Origin: Actinomadura mexicana
GTDB taxonomy: Bacteria > Actinomycetota > Actinomycetes > Streptosporangiales > Streptosporangiaceae
Reading direction: 5' to 3'
NCBI RefSeq assembly: GCF_900188105.1
Contig: NZ_FZNP01000006.1
Location: forward strand, 124,001-188,000
Length of the DNA stretch: 64,000 bases
The position numbers were made by a program, and so were the translations under genes. A model generated the notes under the pieces. The model did no database searches. It was not told where the DNA came from and was given only the letters and a program-made list of their open reading frames with translations. Shown here piece by piece: positions 8,740 through 15,814 of this stretch (within the stretch, counting starts at the first letter, position 1; each line of letters starts with the position of its first letter).

Positions 8740-10311
8740 TCAGCGGGCGAACTCGATCGCCCGGGACTCCCGGACGACGGTGACCCGGATCTGGCCGGGA
8801 TAGGTCAGCTCGTCCTCGACCTGCTTGGCGATGTCGCGGGCGATCACCTGTGCCTGGATGTCGTCGACCGCCTCGGGCTTCACCATCACCCGGATCTCGC
8901 GGCCCGCCTGCATCGCGAAGACCTTCTCCACGCCCTCGTGCCGGTCGCGGGCGATCTCCTCCAGCCGCTCCAGCCGCTTGACGTAGGCCTCCAGCGACTC
9001 GCGGCGCGCCCCCGGCCGGCTGCCGCTCACCGCGTCGGCGGCCTGGGTGAGCACGGCCTCCACGGTCCGGACCTCGACCTCGTTGTGGTGCGCCTCGATC
9101 GCGTGGACGACGTCCTCGTGCTCGCCGTAGCGGCGGGCGATCTCGGCGCCGATCAGCGCGTGGCTGCCCTCCACCTCGTGCGTGAGCGCCTTGCCGATGT
9201 CGTGCAGCAGCGTGCACCGCTTGGCGACCTCCACCGGCAGCCGCAGCTCGCCCGCCATGATGCCCGCGATGTGCGCGGACTCGATCAGGTGCTTGAGCAC
9301 GTTCTGCCCGTAGGACGTCCGGTACCGCAGCTGCCCGAGCAGCGCGATCAGCTCCGGGTGCATGTCGGCGATGCCGACCTCGACCAGGGCGTCCTCGCCG
9401 GCGCGGACGCACAGCTGCTCGACGTCGCCGCGGCTGCGCTCGTAGATCTCCTCGATCCGCTGGGGGTGGATCCGGCCGTCCAGGACGAGCTTCTCCAGCG
9501 TCAGCCGCCCGACCTCGCGCCGCACGGGATCGAAGCAGCTCAGCAGCACCGCCTCAGGCGTGTCGTCGATGATCAGGTTCACGCCGGTGGTCGTCTCGAA
9601 GGCGCGGATGTTGCGCCCCTCGCGGCCGATGATGCGGCCCTTCATCTCGTCGCTCGGCAGGTGCAGGACCGACACCACCGACTCGGCCGTCTGCTCGCTG
9701 GCGACCCGCTGGATCGCCAGTGTCACGATCTTGCGGGCGCGCTTGTCGCCCTCCGCCTTCGCGGCGTTCTCGATCTCCCGCACGATCGGGATGGACTCCC
9801 GCTTCGCCTGGTTCTCGATCGCCGCGACCAGTTCGCCCTTGGCCTGCTCGGCGGTCAGCCCGGCCGCCTGCTCCAGGACCTTGCGCCGGTCCTCGGCGAC
9901 GCCGTCGAGCTCCTGTCCGCGGGCCTCCAGCGCCTTCTTGGTCTCGGCGAGCCGTCCCTGCCACTCCTCCAAGCGGCGCACCTCGGCGTCCAGCCGCTGC
10001 TCCCGCTCCGCGAGGCGCGCCTCCCGGCGCTCCAGGTCCTCCCGGACGGTGCGGAGATCGTCCCGCTGGGTCCGGCCTTCCTCGTCGAGTTCCGCGCGCC
10101 CGGTGGCGGTGGCCTGCTGCGCCTCCCGCTCGGCCGTCTCCAGCACGGCCCGCGCGTCCTTCGCGGCCTTCGCCCTGATCTCGTCCGCCTCGCCCTGCGC
10201 CCGGGCCATCTCGGCCGCGGCCCTGCCGGGCGTGCCGGGGCGCCGCACCAGGACGATCACGAGAGCGACCAGGGTCACCAGCAGCGCTGCACCCAGCAGG
10301 ACGCTCTCCAT
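8740..10311 (-). CDS. rny: ribonuclease Y
   Basis: Membrane-tethered endoribonuclease that starts mRNA decay, 523 residues. Order: one N-terminal membrane helix (1-22), a long charged coiled coil (about 30-150), a KH RNA-binding domain with GRIIGREGRNIRAFE (225-239), and an HD phosphohydrolase domain with the metal-binding pair HD at 370-371 (LLHDIGKALTHE). The C-terminal region ends YPGQIRVTVVRESRAIEFAR, as in the family. It stands alone between a divergently orphaned intergenic stretch and the GDPD gene. RNase J is encoded 35 kb away in the same window, so both Bacillus-type decay nucleases coexist. Confidence 0.95.
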   Translation of the reverse strand: MESVLLGAALLVTLVALVIVLVRRPGTPGRAAAEMARAQGEADEIRAKAAKDARAVLETAEREAQQATATGRAELDEEGRTQRDDLRTVREDLERREARLAEREQRLDAEVRRLEEWQGRLAETKKALEARGQELDGVAEDRRKVLEQAAGLTAEQAKGELVAAIENQAKRESIPIVREIENAAKAEGDKRARKIVTLAIQRVASEQTAESVVSVLHLPSDEMKGRIIGREGRNIRAFETTTGVNLIIDDTPEAVLLSCFDPVRREVGRLTLEKLVLDGRIHPQRIEEIYERSRGDVEQLCVRAGEDALVEVGIADMHPELIALLGQLRYRTSYGQNVLKHLIESAHIAGIMAGELRLPVEVAKRCTLLHDIGKALTHEVEGSHALIGAEIARRYGEHEDVVHAIEAHHNEVEVRTVEAVLTQAADAVSGSRPGARRESLEAYVKRLERLEEIARDRHEGVEKVFAMQAGREIRVMVKPEAVDDIQAQVIARDIAKQVEDELTYPGQIRVTVVRESRAIEFAR

Positions 10312-10990
10312 GAGGCAGATCCTTCCTCGCCGCGGGCCCGTCCGGGGTACGGGGCCCTGCCTAGCGAGGACTTACTCGCGCGCGGATGCACGACATCGCA
10401 GGACGGCGCTACGGCGTGCCCCGGCGACTCGGCCGAATCCGGTCGACGAACCTGTCCTTTATGCCTCTCAGCTGCTGGAACGTGCTCGGTCGTATGGCAA
10501 TCCGCGAGACGCGGAGTAACTCCTCACTGCCGTAACGGTAAGCGGCACAGAGGTAATGAGCAAGCAAACGACCGGCATTCCGGACTAACCGAACGTCGAC
10601 GTGACTCCTTCCTTACCGCCTTCCCTGACCCCCGCCCCCCGGCCCGACCTGCGCCATCACTCCCCCGCAAGACCGCGGATCCGACCTACTTCCGGTCACC
10701 GCCTCCGCGACTCCGGCGTGTCGCCACCCACCTCTCACGGCAACGCCACATTGCCACCCCACCCCTCACCTGCTAGACGCCCTCGCGCCGGACCCGCCCA
10801 CGGACCCGCCCTCGGCGAACCACTGCCCGCATGGCCCTTGCCTTCTCCATGCCCTCCGTCGAACACCCACCGTCCGAGCCGCCGCCCTCCCAGGTTCCGT
10901 CTCCCGGGGCACGCACACCCGGAGCGCACCCACCTGGACCGGACTCCGCACTCCTGGAGCCTGCCTCTCGGGGCCGCACTCCCGGGTGGG
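10312..10990. other. 679-bp intergenic region between rny and recX
   Basis: No convincing gene. The half next to rny (10380-10600) is relatively AT-rich and holds a cluster of short inverted repeats at 10502-10539 (CCGCG-AGA-CGCGG, GGAGT-A-ACTCC, CCGT-A-ACGG). On the minus strand a CATAAA hexamer near 10459 is a possible -10 for rny. The half next to recX (10600-10990) is pyrimidine-rich on the plus strand and low in complexity; its open frames are Pro/Arg-rich and not credible proteins. Confidence 0.6.
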
Positions 10991-11692
10991 TCAGTCGAGC
11001 GGGGCGGGGAGGTCTTCGGGGTCGGCGCCCTCTTCGGCCAGGGCTTCCTTGACCACCCGGTAGGACAGGGAGGGTGAGTAGCCCTTGCGGGCGAGCATGC
11101 CGACCAGGCGGCGCATGCGTTTGGCGGGGTCGACGCCTCGGGTGGCGGGGAGCTTGCGGGTGACCAGGGCGCGGGCCGTCTGCTCCTCCTGGGCCGGGCC
11201 CAGGGTGTCCACGGCGTCGTTGACGGTATCGCCGGGGACGCCGCGGCGGCGGAGTTCGGCGGCCAGGGCCCGCTTGGCCAGGCCTCGGCCGGCGTGCCGG
11301 GACTGGACCCACGCCTGGGCGAAGGCCTCGTCGTCGATGAGGCCGACGTCGGTGAAGCGGCTCAGCACGCGTTCGGCGACGTCGTCGGGGATGTGCTTGC
11401 GCTGAAGGGCGTCCGCCAGTTGGGCCCGCGTGCGGGGGGAGGAGGACAGGAGGCGCAGGCAGACCTCGCGGGCCCTCGCCTCCGGATCGCTCTCGCGCGC
11501 GGCCGTCACGGGGAGCCGGTCCGCGTGGGGCCGGGAGCCGTGGGAGCGGGAGCCGTGGGAGCGGGAGCCGTGGGAGCGGGAGCCGTGGGAGCGGGAGCCG
11601 TGGGAGCGGCGGCGCCATCGGGGAAGTTCCGGGCACCGATCGTGCGGTGCCGGGTAAGGCGCCGCCGCCCTGCATAGGAGATCATCGCTCAC
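10991..11692 (-). CDS. recX: recombination regulator RecX with N-terminal SHGSR repeats
   Basis: Regulatory protein that binds RecA filaments and limits their activity, 233 residues from a GTG start. The conserved three-helix RecX repeats begin at about residue 70 (CLRLLSSSPRTRAQLADALQ) and continue to the end. Ahead of them lies an unusual spacer: five perfect SHGSR pentapeptides at residues 30-54, encoded by a 15-bp tandem repeat. The start is uncertain because no good ribosome binding site is visible; an ATG at 11685 is not in frame. The gene follows recA after 37 bp on the same strand, so it is probably co-transcribed and damage-inducible. Confidence 0.9.
   Translation of the reverse strand: MSDDLLCRAAAPYPAPHDRCPELPRWRRRSHGSRSHGSRSHGSRSHGSRSHGSRPHADRLPVTAARESDPEARAREVCLRLLSSSPRTRAQLADALQRKHIPDDVAERVLSRFTDVGLIDDEAFAQAWVQSRHAGRGLAKRALAAELRRRGVPGDTVNDAVDTLGPAQEEQTARALVTRKLPATRGVDPAKRMRRLVGMLARKGYSPSLSYRVVKEALAEEGADPEDLPAPLD
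11536..11610 (-). repeat. 15-bp tandem repeat, five copies, inside recX
   Basis: Five successive units of AGCCGTGGGAGCGGG begin at 11536, 11551, 11566, 11581 and 11596; the last unit ends in C instead of G. The period is a multiple of three, so copy-number changes would keep the recX frame and only alter the number of SHGSR pentapeptides. Confidence 0.95.
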
Positions 11693-11729
11693 TCTTCGTC
11701 AAGAGTCACCCGTCCCGGGGGATTCCTTG

Positions 11730-12848
11730 TCAAGAATCGCCTGCCTTGGCGGCCTTGGCGCCCCGCTTCGCGGCGGGGGCCTTGACCGGAGCGGGGGCGG
11801 AAAGCTCGGGCGCGGCGCCCGGGGCGGCGGCGGGCTCGGCCTCCTTGTCGACCTTCGGGCCGATGCCGAGCTTCTCCTTGATCTTCTTCTCGATGCCGTC
11901 GGCCAGGTCGGGATTGGCCTTGAGGAAGTTGCGGGCGTTCTCCTTGCCCTGGCCGAGCTGGTCGCCGTCGTAGGTGTACCAGGCGCCGGACTTGCGGACG
12001 AAGCCGTGCTCCACGCCGAGGTCGATCAGGCCGCCCTCGCGGCTGATGCCCTGGCCGTAGAGGAGGTCGAAGTCGGCGACGCGGAACGGCGGGGCCATCT
12101 TGTTCTTGACGACCTTGACGCGGACGCGGTTGCCGACGGCCTCGGTGCCGTCCTTGAGCGTCTCGATGCGGCGGACGTCGAGGCGGACGGAGGCGTAGAA
12201 CTTCAGCGCGCGGCCGCCGGTGGTGGTCTCCGGCGAGCCGAACATGACGCCGACCTTCTCGCGGAGCTGGTTGATGAACAGGACGGTCGTCTTGGTCTGG
12301 TTGATCGCCCCGGTGAGCTTGCGCAGGGCCTGCGACATGAGGCGGGCCTGGAGGCCGACGTGGCTGTCGCCCATCTCGCCCTCGATCTCGGCGCGGGGCA
12401 CCAGCGCGGCGACGGAGTCGATGACGACGATGTCGATCGCGCCGGAGCGGATCAGCATGTCGGTGATCTCCAGGGCCTGCTCGCCGGTGTCGGGCTGGGA
12501 GACCAGCAGGGCGTCGATGTCGACGCCGAGCTTGGTGGCGTACTCGGGGTCGAGCGCGTGCTCGGCGTCGACGAAGGCGGCGATGCCGCCCTGCTTCTGG
12601 ACGCTGGCGACGGCGTGGAGGGCGATGGAGGTCTTTCCGGACCCCTCGGGGCCGTACACCTCGACGACGCGGCCGCGCGGCAGGCCGCCGATGCCGAGGG
12701 CGATGTCGAGGGAGATGGCGCCGGTGGGGATCACCTCGACGGGCGCCCTCGCCTCCTCGCCCATCCGCATGACCGATCCCTTGCCGAACTGCCGCTCGAT
12801 CTGGGCGAGTGCGGTCTCGAGAGCCTTCTCCCGGTCGTTCGCTGCCAT
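11730..12848 (-). CDS. recA: recombinase RecA
   Basis: Strand-exchange ATPase and LexA co-protease, 372 residues. It has Walker A GPEGSGKT (66-73), AFVDAEHALDP, Walker B-like VIVIDSVAALVP (IDIVVIDSV region), the L2 segment GVMFGSPETTTGG and the Lys/Ala/Pro-rich C-terminal tail typical of actinobacteria (ending KRGAKAAKAGDS). The ATG at 12848 has AGAAGGA 8 nt upstream; the frame runs further upstream but is non-conserved there. recX lies 37 bp downstream. Two damage-response elements lie upstream: a RecA-NDp (PafBC-type) promoter and a LexA box. Confidence 0.98.
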   Translation of the reverse strand: MAANDREKALETALAQIERQFGKGSVMRMGEEARAPVEVIPTGAISLDIALGIGGLPRGRVVEVYGPEGSGKTSIALHAVASVQKQGGIAAFVDAEHALDPEYATKLGVDIDALLVSQPDTGEQALEITDMLIRSGAIDIVVIDSVAALVPRAEIEGEMGDSHVGLQARLMSQALRKLTGAINQTKTTVLFINQLREKVGVMFGSPETTTGGRALKFYASVRLDVRRIETLKDGTEAVGNRVRVKVVKNKMAPPFRVADFDLLYGQGISREGGLIDLGVEHGFVRKSGAWYTYDGDQLGQGKENARNFLKANPDLADGIEKKIKEKLGIGPKVDKEAEPAAAPGAAPELSAPAPVKAPAAKRGAKAAKAGDS

Positions 12849-12909
12849 TGAGATGTCCTTCTCGTTGAGGTGTGTCGGCTCTCGGCCGCTGCTTGCGATG
12901 TCGAGGGCG

Positions 12910-12932
12910 ACGTTACGGCGGGCCACCGACAC
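12910..12932 (-). promoter_or_regulatory. RecA-NDp / PafBC-type promoter of recA
   Basis: Read on the minus strand: GTGTCGGTGGC, six bases (CCGCCG), then TAACGT. The published actinobacterial RecA-NDp consensus is TTGTCAGTGGC-N6-TAGGGT; the first block matches 9 of 11 and the spacing is exact. The transcript would start near 12903, about 55 nt before the recA ATG. Confidence 0.75.
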
Positions 12933-12981
12933 TTTCGCCCCGGCGCGGTTCGAGGACGTCGCCGCGGGCCCGGCCAGCTTA

Positions 12982-12997
12982 CCGAACATCCGTTCGA
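12982..12997. promoter_or_regulatory. LexA (SOS) box between recA and the divergent ATP-grasp gene
   Basis: The 16-mer CCGAACATCCGTTCGA contains CGAAC-N4-GTTCG, matching the actinobacterial LexA consensus TCGAAC-N4-GTTCGA at all but the first base. It is 134 bp from the recA start and 93 bp from the divergent gene's start, so it could serve either. Confidence 0.75.
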
Positions 12998-13089
12998 TCA
13001 TCGTCCCGCCCACCGATTTGCGATGGAATCTCCGTGCGATCGGTGGTCCCGACCCCGTAACCTGGCGGAGTTGACGGAGGGTTCCAATC

Positions 13090-13959
13090 ATGACGCTGAC
13101 GGTCCTCTTCTGCGTCGATCCGCTCCATCCCCGGCGCGTTGACCCCCACTTCGCCCGCGAGGCCGCCGCCGTGCGGGACCACTACGGCGAGATCGCCCTG
13201 ATCGACCACGACGCGCTGCGGCGCGGGGACGTCGAGGACGCGGTCGACGCGGCGCCCTCCGACCTGGGCCCGGTCTGGTACCGCGGATGGATGCTCTCGG
13301 CGGAGGAGTACGGCGCGATGGCCGCCGTTCTGAAACGGCGCGGAACGGTGCTCCTGACGCACCCGGACGACTACCGCCGCGCGCACGAGCTGCCCGGGTG
13401 GCACGACACGTTCGCCGGGCTGACCCCGCACAGCGTGTGGCGCCCTCTCGGCACCGGCCAGGATCCCGGCCCCCTGAGCGAGCTGGGCGAGCTCGTCAGG
13501 CCGCTGCGCGGCGGGCCCGGCGTGGTCAAGGACTACGTGAAGTCGTGCAAGCACGAGTGGGAGGAGGCGTGCTTCGTCCCCGACGTGAAGAACCTCGCGC
13601 AACTGCACGACGTCGCGGCGAAGATGGTCGCGCTGCGCGACGACCATCTGGCCGGCGGTCTCGTCGTCCGGGAGTTCGAGCAGTACGACGAGGAGGGCGA
13701 GGCGCGCGTGTGGTGGGTGGACGGCGAACCCGCGCTGGTCGGCCCGCACCCGGACAGCCCCGGCGTGGATCTCGATCCGGACCTGGGCGCTGTGGCACCC
13801 GCCGTCCGCGCGCTGGGCTGCCGGTTCATCACCACCGACCTGGCCCGCCGCACGGACGGCGCCTGGCGTGTCGTGGAGGTCGGCGACGGCCAGGTCAGCG
13901 ACCTGCCGTCGTCGGTGGACGCGATGGACCTCTACGCTCACCTTCCCGTGCCGGAATAG
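13090..13959 (+). CDS. ATP-grasp domain protein (DUF4343-like)
   Basis: Predicted cytosolic ATP-grasp enzyme of 289 residues; these ligases activate a carboxylate as acyl-phosphate and join it to an amine or thiol. Visible ATP-grasp features are the lysine in VVKDYVKSCKHEWEEACFVP, the adenine-side acidic VVREFEQYDEEGEARVWW and the metal-binding end WRVVEVGDGQVSDL. Substrate unknown. GGAGGG lies 9 nt before the ATG. It is divergent from recA and shares the interval with the LexA box. The neighbouring lipoprotein/amidoligase pair 112 bp downstream also contains an ATP-grasp ligase, which may or may not be a functional link. Confidence 0.72.
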   Translation: MTLTVLFCVDPLHPRRVDPHFAREAAAVRDHYGEIALIDHDALRRGDVEDAVDAAPSDLGPVWYRGWMLSAEEYGAMAAVLKRRGTVLLTHPDDYRRAHELPGWHDTFAGLTPHSVWRPLGTGQDPGPLSELGELVRPLRGGPGVVKDYVKSCKHEWEEACFVPDVKNLAQLHDVAAKMVALRDDHLAGGLVVREFEQYDEEGEARVWWVDGEPALVGPHPDSPGVDLDPDLGAVAPAVRALGCRFITTDLARRTDGAWRVVEVGDGQVSDLPSSVDAMDLYAHLPVPE

Positions 13960-14071
13960 CTTTCGCACAGGGTGATGTGGCTTGTGATCGAACCGGATTA
14001 GGGTTTCCACCGTCTCATGACGTGTGGCCGCAGGCCGCCGATCGATCCCTCCGCGAGAAGGACGTGTTCTC

Positions 14072-14440
14072 TTGCCCCCTCAGGAGCCCACTCGCCGGCT
14101 CAGCTCCCGCGCCGTGAAGGTGGGGATGGTGAGCGCCCTGTCGCTGACCCTCGTCGCCTGCGGTTCCGGTTCGACGACGGCGAGATGCGTGGACCGCAAC
14201 GCGCCGGCCAAGGGCAAGGGCGGGTACAAGGTCATCCCGGACGGCAACTGCAACAGCGGCGACATCGACAACGGGGCCAACAACGCCTACAACCGCTACT
14301 TCTGGTACTACGGCGGCAAGAGCCGGTCCGGCTTCGTGTCCGGCGGCAGCCAGTACCGGCCCGAAGGCAAGATCAAGTCGAGTGGCGGGCGGACGCTGAG
14401 CCGGGGCGGGTTCGGCGGCGGCGGCCGGGGCGGGAGCTGA
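14072..14440 (+). CDS. small lipoprotein resembling YgiB/DUF1190, Gly-rich C-terminus with RGGFG
   Basis: Secreted lipoprotein of 122 residues from a TTG start that has GAGAAGGA about 9 nt upstream. Residues 1-30 form a lipoprotein signal with lipobox LVAC (C30). The mature part has two more cysteines (39, 60), an Asn/Tyr-rich centre (NNAYNRYFWYYGGKS) and ends in TLSRGGFGGGGRGGS. From memory, E. coli YgiB and YjfM (DUF1190) also carry an RGGFG motif in a Gly/Ser-rich tail and sit beside a GspS-like ligase. Only 3 bp separate this gene from such a ligase here. That it is the ligase's substrate or partner is inference. Confidence 0.75.
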   Translation: MPPQEPTRRLSSRAVKVGMVSALSLTLVACGSGSTTARCVDRNAPAKGKGGYKVIPDGNCNSGDIDNGANNAYNRYFWYYGGKSRSGFVSGGSQYRPEGKIKSSGGRTLSRGGFGGGGRGGS

Positions 14441-14443
14441 CCC

Positions 14444-15601
14444 GTGCGCCGTGTCCGCTCCACACCGCGTGAGGGCTGGGCGGAGAAGGTCGAGGCGCAC
14501 GGCCTGGCCTTCCACCGCACCGCGCACCCCGAGCACCTGACCCGGCCCTACTGGGACGAGTCGGTGCACTACGTCTTCGACATGGACGAGGTCCTGGCCC
14601 TCGAAGGCGTCGTCGAGGAACTGCACCGGATGTGCCTGGACGTGGTGGAGCACGTCGTGTCCACCGGCCGCTACCACGTCCTCGGCATCCCCGACTGGGT
14701 CGCGCCACTGATCGAGGAGTCGTGGCGGCGCGGCGACCCGCACCTGTACGGGCGGTTCGATCTGCGCTACGACGGCCAGGGGCCCGCCAAGCTCCTGGAG
14801 TACAACGCCGATACGCCGACCGCGCTCGTGGAGAGCGCCGTCGTCCAGTGGTACTGGCTCCAGGACACCCATCCTGAGGACGACCAGTGGAACTCCGTCC
14901 ACGAGCGGCTGGTGGCGCGCTGGAAGGAGATGGCGCCGACGGTGGGCGGCGGGCCCGTCCACTTCGCCTGGACGGCCGGTGACGAGACCGGCGAGGAGGT
15001 CATGACGATCGCCTACATGCAGGAGACCGCCGAGGAGGCGGGCCTGCCGGGTGTGGCGATCGCCATGGAGGACATCGGCTGGGACGCCGCGCGCGGGCGG
15101 TTCGTCGACCTCGACGAGCGGGAGATCGGGACGCTCTGCAAGCTCTACCCCTGGGAGTGGATCGTCGCCGAGCCGTTCGGGCGCGACATCCCGGGGACGC
15201 CCACGTCGTGGATAGAGCCGATCTGGAAGATGGTGCTCTCCAACAAGGCGCTGCTCGTCCTGCTGTGGGAGCTGTTCCCGGGCCACCCCAATCTGCTGCC
15301 CACCTACCTGAACACCCCGTCGGACCTGACGTCCTATGTGCAGAAGCCGCTGCTCGGGCGGGAGGGCGCGAGCATGCGCATCGTCACGCCGGACGGTTCC
15401 GAGCAGCGGACCCAGGGCGACTACGGCGCGGAGGGGTACGTCTTCCAGGAGTTCTGCGCGCTGCCGGAGTTCGACGGCGAGCACCCCGTGCTCGGCGCGT
15501 GGGTGGTCCACGACGGGGCCGCCGGGATCGGCATCAGGGAGACGTCCGGCCTCATCACCGACGACACGTCGTCGTTCGTCCCGCACCGCATCCCGCTGTA
15601 G
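14444..15601 (+). CDS. glutathionylspermidine synthase-like ATP-grasp amidoligase (YgiC/YjfC type)
   Basis: ATP-grasp C-N ligase of 385 residues, equivalent to the synthetase half of E. coli Gsp but without the amidase half. Family landmarks: YWDESVHYVF, GRFDLRYDGQGPAKLLEYNADTPT (substrate/Mg region, quoted in part), YPWEWIVAEPFG, the lysine region YVQKPLLGREGASM and FQEFCALPEFDGEHPVLGAWV. GTG start with GGGAG 8 nt upstream, 3 bp after the lipoprotein stop, so the two are translationally linked. Homologues YgiC and YjfC are thought not to make glutathionylspermidine; peptide or envelope amide ligation has been proposed. It converges closely with the DUF3046 gene. Confidence 0.85.
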   Translation: MRRVRSTPREGWAEKVEAHGLAFHRTAHPEHLTRPYWDESVHYVFDMDEVLALEGVVEELHRMCLDVVEHVVSTGRYHVLGIPDWVAPLIEESWRRGDPHLYGRFDLRYDGQGPAKLLEYNADTPTALVESAVVQWYWLQDTHPEDDQWNSVHERLVARWKEMAPTVGGGPVHFAWTAGDETGEEVMTIAYMQETAEEAGLPGVAIAMEDIGWDAARGRFVDLDEREIGTLCKLYPWEWIVAEPFGRDIPGTPTSWIEPIWKMVLSNKALLVLLWELFPGHPNLLPTYLNTPSDLTSYVQKPLLGREGASMRIVTPDGSEQRTQGDYGAEGYVFQEFCALPEFDGEHPVLGAWVVHDGAAGIGIRETSGLITDDTSSFVPHRIPL

Positions 15602-15609
15602 CGGGGCCC

Positions 15610-15804
15610 CTAGCGCAGGGTCGCGGGGACGTCGAAGGTGGCGACGACGGCCTGCCAGACCTTCTTCGCGGACTCGCCGTCGGCGAGGGCCTGGTCGATG
15701 GTGCGGCCGCCGAGTTCGGCCATGACGTGGTCCTTGGCCACGCTCTCGGCGTAGTGCTCGCCGAACTGCTGGTTCATCCGATCCCAGAAGAGTGTTAGCC
15801 GCAC
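15610..15804 (-). CDS. DUF3046 family small protein
   Basis: Conserved actinobacterial protein of 64 residues, recognisable from VRLTLFWDRM, HVMAELGGRTIDQALADG and the VWQAVVATFDVP ending. Family members begin at this MRLT-like position, so I use GTG 15804; an in-frame GTG also exists at 15813. It lies 10 bp after the stop of the upstream esterase on the same strand. Function unknown; in many actinobacteria it lies close to recA. Confidence 0.88.
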   Translation of the reverse strand: MRLTLFWDRMNQQFGEHYAESVAKDHVMAELGGRTIDQALADGESAKKVWQAVVATFDVPATLR

Positions 15805-15814
15805 GCGTCCCACG

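Noticed and set aside
11536..11610. CRISPR-like repetition
   Set aside because: The units are contiguous 15-bp copies without spacers and lie in frame in recX, so this is a tandem repeat, not an array.
13040..13062. Second NDp-like element (TCGGTGGT...TAACCT) before the ATP-grasp gene
   Set aside because: The spacer is about three bases too long and only part of the upstream block matches.
12849..13091. N-terminal extension of RecA to 13091
   Set aside because: The frame is open, but the extra residues are not RecA-like, the ATG at 12848 has a good ribosome binding site, and the region contains the recA promoter elements.
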